Assembly (NCBI GenBank): GCA_913052135.1
Contig: CAJXDY010000027.1
Span: forward strand, 1-30,568
Length of the DNA stretch: 30,568 nt
DNA from: UBA8106 sp913052135
Lineage (GTDB): Bacteria; Acidobacteriota; Vicinamibacteria; Vicinamibacterales; UBA823
Direction: 5' to 3'
Within the stretch, counting starts at the first letter, position 1, and each line of letters opens with the position of its first letter. This document shows positions 23,932-30,568 of this stretch, one piece after another. The notes under the pieces are model-generated. The model was not told the origin of the DNA. It did not search any database and saw only the letters and a list, made by a program, of their open reading frames with translations. The position numbers and the translations under genes were made by a program.

Positions 23932-25524
23932 ATGCACAGTCGTTCTTGGTCAGTGGTGGCGATGCTAGTTTTACTAGTAAACTCAGCTCCTGCCTCGGCA
24001 CAGTCTGAGGATCAACTTGAGGCACTCAAGCAAGAGGCTGTGACAGAGGTCGAGAGTCTACGGAAGTTTACGCAACAGGCGGTCGACCAGATTTTTAGTT
24101 TCGGTGAGTTGGGCTTTCAAGAGTTTGAAACATCGAGCTATGTGACAGGTATCCTACGTGACAATGGATTTGAGGTCGAGCAGGGTGTGGCAGAAATGCC
24201 TACGGCGTGGATTGCAACTTGGGGATCAGGTAAACCAATCATTGGATTCGGGAGTGATATTGATGGCATTCCCAAAGCATCGCAGAAGCCAGGCGTGGCG
24301 TATCACGATCCCATCATCGAGGGTGCGCCAGGTCACGGCGAGGGGCATAATTCTGGTCAGGCCGTTAACGTCACGGCCGCGCTTGTGCTCAAGAAGCTCA
24401 TGGAGCGCGAAGGTATCCCAGGCACGATTATGCTGTGGCCGGGTGTAGCGGAAGAGCAGCTCGGGTCGAAGGCTTACTTCGTCCGCGGTGGACTGTTTCA
24501 GGATGTTGACATCATGATTTTCACTCACGTTGGTAGCAATATGGGCGTGAGTTGGGGTGAGGGAAGCGGGAATGGCCTTGTGTCAGTAGAGTACACGTTC
24601 CACGGCGAGTCGGCGCACTCAGCAGGAAGACCTTGGTCCGGCCGAAGTGCATTGGATGCAGTTGAGCTTATGAATGCAGCCATGAATTACCGCCGAGAAC
24701 ACCTCAGATTATCGCAGCGTACACACTATGTGATTACTGATGGCGGCGACCAGCCGAATGTTGTGCCATCGCGTGCCTCCGTTTGGTACTACTTCCGCGA
24801 GCTCGACTACGACCACATTAAAGAATTATTCGAGATTGGGAATACAGCGGCGGAGGCGGCAGCCAAGATGACCAATACTGAGGTGGAATGGCGCATTCTT
24901 GGGTCGGCTTGGCCACGCCACTTCAACAAGGTAATTGCTGAAACGATGTACGAGAACATTAAGACGATTGGCCTTCCCGAGTGGAGCGACGCGGATCAGG
25001 AGCTTGCCAAGGCGCTCCAGAAGGAGTTGGGCGCTGATTCTATCGGCTTGGCAACTGAGTTGAGTGCGTTGGGTGAGCCGCCAACTGGTGTGCGTACCGG
25101 TGGGGGGTCGGATGATATCGGTGATATCTCGTGGAACGTCCCGACCGTCACGCTACGATTCCCATCGAATTTTCGAACGGGTGGCGGTGGTCATCATTGG
25201 TCGAGCGCCGTTGCGATGGCAACGCCGATCGCACACAAGGGTGCAACGGCTGGTGCGAAGGTTATGGCGCTGACGGCCTTGGATTTCTTGTTACAGCCTC
25301 AGAAGGTGGAGGCATCATGGGCCTACTTTAACGACGTTCAAACAAAGGGCCAAGAGTACGTTTCATTTATTAGCGCTGACGATCGACCAGCCATTCACCT
25401 AAATGAAGGGATTATGGAGGAATTTCGTGAGGAGATGCGAAATTACTACTTTGACCCTACGCAGTACGATACGTACCTTGAGCAGCTCGGCATTGAGTAT
25501 CCAACCGTGAGAGATCCTTCTTAA
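23932..25524 (+). CDS. Secreted M20-family amidohydrolase (AbgB-like)
   Basis: A 530-residue exported hydrolase with signal peptide (cleavage after ASA, near residue 23). The M20D/AbgB pattern is clear: IGFGSDIDGIPK, GHGEGHNSGQAV with a metal His, PGVAEEQLGSKAYFV with the catalytic Glu pair, MIFTHVGSNMG, HGESAHSAGRPWSGRSALDA of the dimerisation domain, GGGSDDIGDISWNVP, and a last metal His in GGGHHWSSAVA. AbgB splits p-aminobenzoyl-glutamate; exported homologues probably hydrolyse acyl-amino acids or similar amides. AAGGAG stands seven bases before the ATG. It lies 32 bases after the Nramp-like gene and may be read from the same promoter, though a functional link with formate oxidation is not apparent. 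Confidence 0.92.
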   Translation: MHSRSWSVVAMLVLLVNSAPASAQSEDQLEALKQEAVTEVESLRKFTQQAVDQIFSFGELGFQEFETSSYVTGILRDNGFEVEQGVAEMPTAWIATWGSGKPIIGFGSDIDGIPKASQKPGVAYHDPIIEGAPGHGEGHNSGQAVNVTAALVLKKLMEREGIPGTIMLWPGVAEEQLGSKAYFVRGGLFQDVDIMIFTHVGSNMGVSWGEGSGNGLVSVEYTFHGESAHSAGRPWSGRSALDAVELMNAAMNYRREHLRLSQRTHYVITDGGDQPNVVPSRASVWYYFRELDYDHIKELFEIGNTAAEAAAKMTNTEVEWRILGSAWPRHFNKVIAETMYENIKTIGLPEWSDADQELAKALQKELGADSIGLATELSALGEPPTGVRTGGGSDDIGDISWNVPTVTLRFPSNFRTGGGGHHWSSAVAMATPIAHKGATAGAKVMALTALDFLLQPQKVEASWAYFNDVQTKGQEYVSFISADDRPAIHLNEGIMEEFREEMRNYYFDPTQYDTYLEQLGIEYPTVRDPS

Positions 25525-25598
25525 GCGTGGTAGCGCGGATTTCGTTCCGCACGATTGAAGTCGCAATCATCAAGAGAGGCAGGGGAAGCGGTGTCCTG

Positions 25599-26876
25599 TT
25601 ATTTAGCCCTAGTGGTTATTTGCGGGCGACGATCGGTAAATTCAGGCGCGTCTTTTAAACATTTACCAAGGATGCCAAAAGAAGCAAGGAAGGCGCGGAA
25701 GCCAGAGCGCTGGATCTTCACTTGTGGACCGTCTTCCACTTGATAGCCATCGCTATCGACGGCTGTTTGATCCCATTTGTCAAACAAGCGACTCCAATTA
25801 CTAGTTAAGACGTTTTTCATTGCCGAACGTCCCTTCAGCGGATACCAAAAGCTATCGTGATAGAGAACGCTGGCAAGATAGGCCCATGGCGCGAGTATGG
25901 TTTTCAGTGACCATTCAAGTGGTCTGCGAAGCGGTCCCCAGTAGATCTTGTGTTGCATTCGTGACGCGAATGTCATGCGCTGAAAGGGTCCAACAAATTT
26001 CCAATTTTCTTTTGCTGCAGAATGATCCCCCACGATCGTGATCTCGCGAGGGTCTCCACAGCCTAGGCCCGCATCATGCGCGAGGCGGATGTATTTAATT
26101 GACAAAGGATCGAATCCCATTAATTTTGCCGAAACCGCATCGATGGCTACTTGATCGCTGCTGGCGAGGAGCATATTTTTAACATGTGGCGTCATGCAGC
26201 GTGGCCCGGGTCCATCTCCAGCAAACGTTCCGTCCATTACGGCAAATATACCGCGATGAATCCGTTTTTGGATCATGAGGAGATCGACAAGCGTTTCATG
26301 AATAACGGGATGGGTCCAATGGCGGCGGTCGTTTAGGAGGCCACCGAAAGCATTCTTCATTGCGCCTGTTGTAGTGGTGAAGACATGTGTTTTAACTGTT
26401 GGCAGATGAATAATGTTTTCTCCGAGGAACCGTTTCGGGATAAGAAAGCCTTTCGGATAAACATCGTTCAAGCAAATAAATCGACTTGCTAGGTCTCCCA
26501 CTGCATCTCTGATGTTGATCCACTCTTCTCCTTCGTATAGATGCACATTTCTTAGGCCGTGTGATTCCACGACATTGATCTGCTTGTTCTCTCGCTCGCC
26601 AAGATGCGCATCGATAACAACTGTGCGATTGTGACAGGCATGGATGAGTGACGGATCGTACCCATCACGTTTCATTGCTCGTACGACTCCGTCTAATTGC
26701 CAGGGGGTTGTTGAACTTCCCGGAAAGAAAAAATGCCACGAAATGTTGACCTTGAGTGCGGTGTCCACAGAGCGATCAATGACATTTTGATAATCAGCGA
26801 GGTTGAGCAACTCGTGATAATCGCGTAGAACAGTGGCAGGCTGAGTCTTAAGAACGGCAACTGTTGCGCGAGACAT
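25599..26876 (-). CDS. DUF362-domain protein
   Basis: A 425-residue cytoplasmic protein without signal or membrane segment. It fits the DUF362 family: a first strand ATVAVLKTQPATVL, a central block LGENIIHLPTVKTHVFTTTTGAMKNAFGGLL and FAVMDGTFAGDGPGPRCMTPHVKN, then LASSDQVAIDAVSAKLMGFDPLSIKYIRLAHDAGLGCGDP. The Lys-Thr-His and Lys-Asn patterns are the family landmarks. There is no ferredoxin-type CxxCxxC domain, although some relatives carry one. Function is unknown. The 75 bases to the convergent M20 stop contain a small hairpin. A strong terminator stands upstream, so this gene should have its own promoter in 26877-26965. Confidence 0.82.
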   Translation of the reverse strand: MSRATVAVLKTQPATVLRDYHELLNLADYQNVIDRSVDTALKVNISWHFFFPGSSTTPWQLDGVVRAMKRDGYDPSLIHACHNRTVVIDAHLGERENKQINVVESHGLRNVHLYEGEEWINIRDAVGDLASRFICLNDVYPKGFLIPKRFLGENIIHLPTVKTHVFTTTTGAMKNAFGGLLNDRRHWTHPVIHETLVDLLMIQKRIHRGIFAVMDGTFAGDGPGPRCMTPHVKNMLLASSDQVAIDAVSAKLMGFDPLSIKYIRLAHDAGLGCGDPREITIVGDHSAAKENWKFVGPFQRMTFASRMQHKIYWGPLRRPLEWSLKTILAPWAYLASVLYHDSFWYPLKGRSAMKNVLTSNWSRLFDKWDQTAVDSDGYQVEDGPQVKIQRSGFRAFLASFGILGKCLKDAPEFTDRRPQITTRAK

Positions 26877-26965
26877 TTCCTTCAGTGTACCGCGCCATGG
26901 TCTATGACGCTACCATTGATGAGTTCTCAAGTTAGGGTCGGTATAGCAATGAGGAGATGTTAAAC

Positions 26966-27000
26966 AAAAAAAGCGGCGAGACGCGCTCGCCGCTTTTTTT
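26966..27000. terminator. Bidirectional rho-independent terminator
   Basis: A run of seven A (26966-26972), GCGGCGAG (26973-26980), a five-base loop, CTCGCCGC (26986-26993) and seven T (26994-27000). The eight-pair GC stem and tracts on both sides allow termination on either strand. It begins 21 bases past the stop of the Mo-hydroxylase gene on the minus strand, whose transcript it should end, and insulates the DUF362 gene. Confidence 0.92.
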
Positions 27001-27021
27001 GTGTTCGAAGCCTAGTGAAAA

Positions 27022-29439
27022 CTATGCGTTTATTGCGAGTCCACTCAAAACCTCATCGTCGAGAGACGTCAGAATCATGTCTGGCGTGATCGGGATTCGC
27101 TTGAAATAGTCGTCCCCGATCGCATCGGCCACTGCAGACAAGATTGCACCTGCTGCCGCCCCCACGGGAGGTTCACCGATTCCTTTAGCACCCACCGGTG
27201 TTTGTGGATCAGGAATGTCAACGGCACCCCACGTCATCTTATTGGGGATGTCTAGGATCGTTGGTGGTTTTTGCGAGTAGAAACGTTTAGCAACTGGCAG
27301 TCCCCAATGCTGGTCATAAACCCACTTCTGAGTACGTGCATGACCGAGACCCTGTACGATGCCACCTAAGATTTGACCGCCCAAGCTTCGTGGATTAATG
27401 ATTGTGCCGCAGTCGGCAGTCGCCGTGAAATCTACGAGTTCGATATGACCAGTTTCAATGTCTACGGCAACTTCAGCAAAGCCTATGACGTAGCTAAGTG
27501 TGTCTCCATCGCGCCCGAACTCGTCTCGGGCAACTCCCATTAAACCAAGACCGGCGAGCGCAGTGGCTGATTTCACCGTCCATGGATTGATACTCTCTGG
27601 CAACTCGTGCCCGTCGTAGCGTCCGCCCAACTCCACAGCACGCTGCGCTGCACCTGCAAAGGTCAGATAGCGCGACCGGTTTGAGCGATGATAGACTCGC
27701 TCGCCGCCGACCTCATACGATTCCGGCGAACCCCCCAAGTCACGCGCTGCGATTTCCTGCAGCTTGCGCTTTGCGTCCAAGCCGGCCGCCCAGTTCGCTC
27801 GGGTGTGGGCGTGGGTTGTTTGGCTACCGCCTTGACCAGAACTCCAGGGCAAGTTTTTACCGGTATTCCCCCAAGTGATTTCAACTTTTTCCCATGGAAA
27901 ATCGAGCACCTCGGCTGCTGCTCGCACCGTATCGAATACTGAGTGGGTACCAAGATTGCCGATACCAGAGTGTGCGTACAGTTTACCGTCCGGCCTGATT
28001 GTAAAGAGGCCATCGTAGCCGATACTGCCACCTACATATGGACTCAATGCCACTCCTACGCCGGTTACCTTACTGCCGACGCGCTGCCCACTGCGTGTTT
28101 TTCGTTCGTCCCACTTAAACAGTTCCTTACCCATGTCGAGCGCTTCACTCACGAATGCACTCGTTGCATGGCGCCGCACGCCTTCTGCGTTTGGTGGTCC
28201 ATAATCTGCTGCACCAGACGGGCCATTGAGACGTCGCATCTCGACTTGGTCGATACCGAGTTGACGAGCTGCTTTCGAAACAATTGGTTCAAGCATTGCT
28301 ACAATTTGGACGCCGCCAGGGCCTCGCTGTGAGGTGTGGGGCGGCGTGTTGGTTAGCACGCTGATACCTCGGAACCGCATACTGTCAGGCTGATGTGCGA
28401 GCGATGACATTCGTGCACCGCTTAGGAAGTCTCCTTGGCGGTTGTACGGACCATTGTTCTGGATAAGGTACAGGTCGATCCCCGTTATTCGACCATCACT
28501 TCGGAAGCCCATCTTGACGCGCCCTTGCCAACCTGGTCGCGCACGTCCGATGTAGTTCTCTTCCTGCCTGTTTATCCGCATCATTACCGGACGACCAATT
28601 TTCTTGGAAAGCAAGCCAGGAATTGCTTCAAAGATCGAACCAGGGATCTTGCTGCCGAATCCACCACCGCAATACTCGCCAATGAAAACTAAATTTTCAG
28701 GTTCTATGCCAATCCAATTTGCCGCCGGAGCATGGCTACGTACGACACTTTGTGTTGACGCGAAGAGGTAACATTTTCCATTTTCCCAATAAGCCATGGC
28801 CGTTCGTGTTTCAAGTGGCTGGTGGGATGTAGATTGCTGAATAACTGTTTCGTCTAAGACCAGATCAGCTTCTGCCAAAGCTGTGTCAATGTCACCGAAG
28901 CTCCACTCTTCCCCAGGTTCACCCATGGGCAGACGTCCGGTTGCTTCTTCCGCAAAGTCATCAGCGGTCCACTTCACTGTTTGCACTTCACGCCCAACGT
29001 AGGCATTTCCATCAAGGCGCGCGTTGGAGCTTCCTGGGCGTAAGCTTTCGAGAGGATCGACCGCGAAGGGCAGAGGTTCGTAATCGACCTCGATCTTCTC
29101 GACAGCATCGGCTGCTGTTGTTTCGTCAATTGCTGCGACGGCAAGGATTGGTTGACCTTCATACAACGGCTCTGTGGAGTTCAGCGCGCGTTCTTGAATG
29201 CCGTCACTATCTACTGGAGGAAGGTCGTCTTCGGTTAGAATTCCGAGCACTCCGTCCATAGCTTCAGCTGCACTTGTGTCGATGCGCGTGATGCGGGCAT
29301 GCGGCATTGGACTGAGTAAGAGTTTGGCAAATACCATACCTTCAGCACGAAAATCTTCAGCATATTTCGCTTGGCCAGTCACTTTGGCTACAAGGTCTGG
29401 TGTTGTGTAGTTTTTCCCAAGGATCTTATGATGAGCCAC
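27022..29439 (-). CDS. Xanthine dehydrogenase-family molybdopterin-binding (large) subunit
   Basis: An 805-residue Mo-hydroxylase large subunit. The N-terminal hammerhead domain starts TTPDLVAKVTGQAKYAEDF. The cofactor motifs are GEYCGGGFGSK, SQRGPGGVQ, SSGQGGSQTTHAH and DCGTIINPRSLGGQILGGIVQGLG, and the catalytic Glu is E756 in VGAKGIGEPPVG. Such proteins bind molybdopterin cytosine dinucleotide and hydroxylate aldehydes, purines or N-heterocycles with water. GTG at 29439 is chosen because GGAGG stands six bases upstream; the ATG at 29463 would put this site inside the gene. No [2Fe-2S] small subunit or FAD subunit is adjacent on this strand, so the partners must be elsewhere or absent. No Tat signal is present. 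Confidence 0.91.
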   Translation of the reverse strand: MAHHKILGKNYTTPDLVAKVTGQAKYAEDFRAEGMVFAKLLLSPMPHARITRIDTSAAEAMDGVLGILTEDDLPPVDSDGIQERALNSTEPLYEGQPILAVAAIDETTAADAVEKIEVDYEPLPFAVDPLESLRPGSSNARLDGNAYVGREVQTVKWTADDFAEEATGRLPMGEPGEEWSFGDIDTALAEADLVLDETVIQQSTSHQPLETRTAMAYWENGKCYLFASTQSVVRSHAPAANWIGIEPENLVFIGEYCGGGFGSKIPGSIFEAIPGLLSKKIGRPVMMRINRQEENYIGRARPGWQGRVKMGFRSDGRITGIDLYLIQNNGPYNRQGDFLSGARMSSLAHQPDSMRFRGISVLTNTPPHTSQRGPGGVQIVAMLEPIVSKAARQLGIDQVEMRRLNGPSGAADYGPPNAEGVRRHATSAFVSEALDMGKELFKWDERKTRSGQRVGSKVTGVGVALSPYVGGSIGYDGLFTIRPDGKLYAHSGIGNLGTHSVFDTVRAAAEVLDFPWEKVEITWGNTGKNLPWSSGQGGSQTTHAHTRANWAAGLDAKRKLQEIAARDLGGSPESYEVGGERVYHRSNRSRYLTFAGAAQRAVELGGRYDGHELPESINPWTVKSATALAGLGLMGVARDEFGRDGDTLSYVIGFAEVAVDIETGHIELVDFTATADCGTIINPRSLGGQILGGIVQGLGHARTQKWVYDQHWGLPVAKRFYSQKPPTILDIPNKMTWGAVDIPDPQTPVGAKGIGEPPVGAAAGAILSAVADAIGDDYFKRIPITPDMILTSLDDEVLSGLAINA

Positions 29440-29611
29440 GTCAAACCTCCACAGTTTTTGCAATGTACAGACGATGGAAGCTTAGCATGGAAGCGATCAC
29501 AAATTCACGAGGAATTCGAAGATGTTTTCGCCTTTCTTTTCGCTGTTTTTGCGCCCAGCAAGGAGTTTATACTGCAGTCATGACAACGCCTTAAAATTGG
29601 AGCCAAAATTC
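29440..29611. other. Divergent intergenic region, Mo-hydroxylase / GMC pair
   Basis: 172 bases between two divergent starts, which should hold both promoters. A TATACT hexamer (29566-29571) could be a -10 element for the + genes, but no good -35 stands 16-18 bases upstream. No strong inverted repeat was seen. Confidence 0.4.
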
Positions 29612-30289
29612 ATGTCTAAGTCGAAATCCATTGACCGCCGAGCGGTGTTAAAGACCTTGGGTGCCTCTGCGGCCGCCCAAGTTCTAGCTGGGCAGACTTC
29701 CGGTTCTGTGTTGGCGGGGGATGGCCATCACCCACGGGTACCGTTGGAGGACGGACAAGTCTGGCAACCGCAATTTTTCACCGTGGCTGAGAACGAGACT
29801 GTGACTGTACTTTCAGAACTGATAATTCCAGAGACTGATACTCCGGGTGCGCGTGCTGCCAACGTCAATCAGTACATCGATTTTATTCTTGCCAGCGATA
29901 AAAAAAATGAGGGCTTCGATCCATGGACTTGGATGAATAAGAAGCCAATCCAACGTGACGGTTTTCGTCGTGGTTTGAAATTACTGGATCGCCTGAGTTC
30001 GGAGAGGTTTGGGCAGCGGTTCGTCGAAACTGATGAAGCGTCGCAGGTTGAGTTGCTAACTGACCTGGCTGCGCCTGATGCTGCGTCAGCGATACCTCAG
30101 GCAGCAATCGACTTTTTCGCTGAGTTTCGGGGGCTCACGATCGAAGGGTATTACGGTTCAGAAATTGGGATGTTCGAGGAATTGGATTTTCAAGGTAACA
30201 CGGTTATGAGTGAGTTCGAGGGGTGTAACCACGCGGAGCACTTGAACTGGGATCCTCAAGTATCACGAAACCGAAATGAGGAACAGTAA
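29612..30289 (+). CDS. Gluconate 2-dehydrogenase subunit 3-like protein, Tat-exported
   Basis: A 225-residue protein with a twin-arginine signal (DRRAVLKTLGASAAAQVLAG, R9-R10) and a helical body containing LSELIIPETDTPGARAANVNQYIDFIL, the hallmark of the gluconate 2-dehydrogenase subunit 3 family. Such small subunits accompany GMC flavoproteins and are thought to carry them through the Tat pathway as partners. The ATG at 29612 is chosen because the Tat motif follows directly and GGAG stands about nine bases upstream; the frame opens at 29522, but that extension would bury the signal. The stop overlaps the next start (TAATG). It is divergent from the Mo-hydroxylase gene across a 172-base region. 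Confidence 0.9.
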   Translation: MSKSKSIDRRAVLKTLGASAAAQVLAGQTSGSVLAGDGHHPRVPLEDGQVWQPQFFTVAENETVTVLSELIIPETDTPGARAANVNQYIDFILASDKKNEGFDPWTWMNKKPIQRDGFRRGLKLLDRLSSERFGQRFVETDEASQVELLTDLAAPDAASAIPQAAIDFFAEFRGLTIEGYYGSEIGMFEELDFQGNTVMSEFEGCNHAEHLNWDPQVSRNRNEEQ

Positions 30290-30568
30290 TGGAAATACTT
30301 CGGCAACCAGAAGAGCATGACGTCATCGTTATTGGTAGTGGAGCCTCAGGTGGCATGGCTGCATACAACCTAACCAGTAAAGGTGTGAAGGTTCTGATGC
30401 TGGATGCAGGTGATGTGTTCGATGTTGAAAAATTTTGGACGCATGTTTTGCCCTACCAAAGAGTAGAACGTTTGCGTAGGGGAGACCGCGAACCTCAATT
30501 CTATCTGGATCCAAAAGAACAACCGTACCTCGTTCCTGACGACAAGCCATTCCTTCTAATACGCGTTT
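30289..30568 (+). CDS. GMC-family oxidoreductase, 5' part (cut by window end)
   Basis: The first 93 residues are visible. The N-terminus has a Rossmann FAD-binding motif, DVIVIGSGASGGMAAYNLTSKG (glycines 16, 18 and 21), followed by the acidic strand end VLMLDAG. This, with the coupled gluconate 2-dehydrogenase subunit 3-like gene, identifies the catalytic flavoprotein of a sugar or alcohol dehydrogenase; a cytochrome c partner may follow outside the window. It has no signal of its own, consistent with export together with the Tat-bearing small subunit. The ATG at 30289 overlaps the preceding TAA by one base. Confidence 0.88.
   Translation, partial: MEILRQPEEHDVIVIGSGASGGMAAYNLTSKGVKVLMLDAGDVFDVEKFWTHVLPYQRVERLRRGDREPQFYLDPKEQPYLVPDDKPFLLIRV

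Noticed and set aside
25535..25550. Hairpin GCGGA/TCCGC after the M20 gene as a terminator
   Set aside because: Only five pairs and no T tract follows, so it is not supported as rho-independent.
27663..28332. Several overlapping open frames of 84-129 codons on both strands inside the Mo-hydroxylase gene
   Set aside because: They are shadows of a well-supported gene and have no recognisable domains or ribosome sites.
29440..29463. ATG start for the Mo-hydroxylase
   Set aside because: A strong GGAGG lies inside this stretch, correctly spaced for the GTG at 29439.
29522..29611. Longer start for the gluconate 2-dehydrogenase subunit 3-like protein
   Set aside because: It would bury the twin-arginine signal; ATG at 29612 has a ribosome site and places the RR motif near the N-terminus.

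Overview
The window carries about 22 protein genes and reads as the chromosome of a Gram-negative, respiring bacterium with roughly even base composition. Evidence for an outer compartment is a periplasmic-type amine dehydrogenase, several Sec signal peptides and one Tat signal. No taxonomic marker gene is present. The mix of secreted PSMA-like M28 and M20 peptidases, a secreted VOC protein, DUF362 and GH29 reminds me of uncultured Acidobacteriota, but that is a low-confidence impression. No tRNA, rRNA, insertion sequence, phage gene or CRISPR array was seen.

Region 1 (1-5556, + strand) is a quinohemoprotein amine dehydrogenase (QHNDH) operon, cut at its left edge: qhpA (3' end), qhpD (radical SAM cross-linker), qhpC (gamma subunit with the cysteine tryptophylquinone site), qhpB (beta-propeller), qhpF (ABC exporter) and qhpE (leader protease). 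The gamma subunit keeps all four Cys-acceptor spacings known from Paracoccus. The last two genes are in the order F-E rather than E-F.

Region 2 (5608-16495) is mixed metabolism and transport: an orphan ABC ATPase and an amidohydrolase (-), a divergent aldo/keto reductase and PSMA-like M28 peptidase (+), NhaC and BASS transporters (-), an MFS transporter (+), then GH29 fucosidase and DoxX (-). A nested inverted repeat lies in the amidohydrolase/reductase intergenic region.

Region 3 (16594-25524) holds a secreted VOC protein (-) and then the most notable locus, an NAD-type formate dehydrogenase operon (+). Its catalytic subunit has an in-frame TGA at the active-site position, followed by a hairpin with a GGTCT loop, so it is read here as a selenoprotein of 635 residues. 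The usual FdhA polypeptide is split and permuted. The catalytic C-terminal part is the first gene, a NuoE-NuoF fusion diaphorase is second, and the N-terminal Fe-S part is third. An Nramp-like transporter without the usual metal-binding motifs and a secreted M20 hydrolase follow closely.

Region 4 (25599-30568) has a DUF362 protein, a strong bidirectional terminator, an orphan xanthine dehydrogenase-type Mo-hydroxylase large subunit (-), and a divergent pair consisting of a Tat-exported gluconate 2-dehydrogenase subunit 3-like protein and the start of a GMC flavoprotein, cut at the right edge.

The window is rich in redox enzymes: the amine dehydrogenase produces aldehydes, a Mo-hydroxylase could act on aldehydes or heterocycles, formate is oxidised to CO2 with NAD reduction, and the GMC pair oxidises alcohols or sugars. 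Whether they form one pathway is not shown by the sequence.
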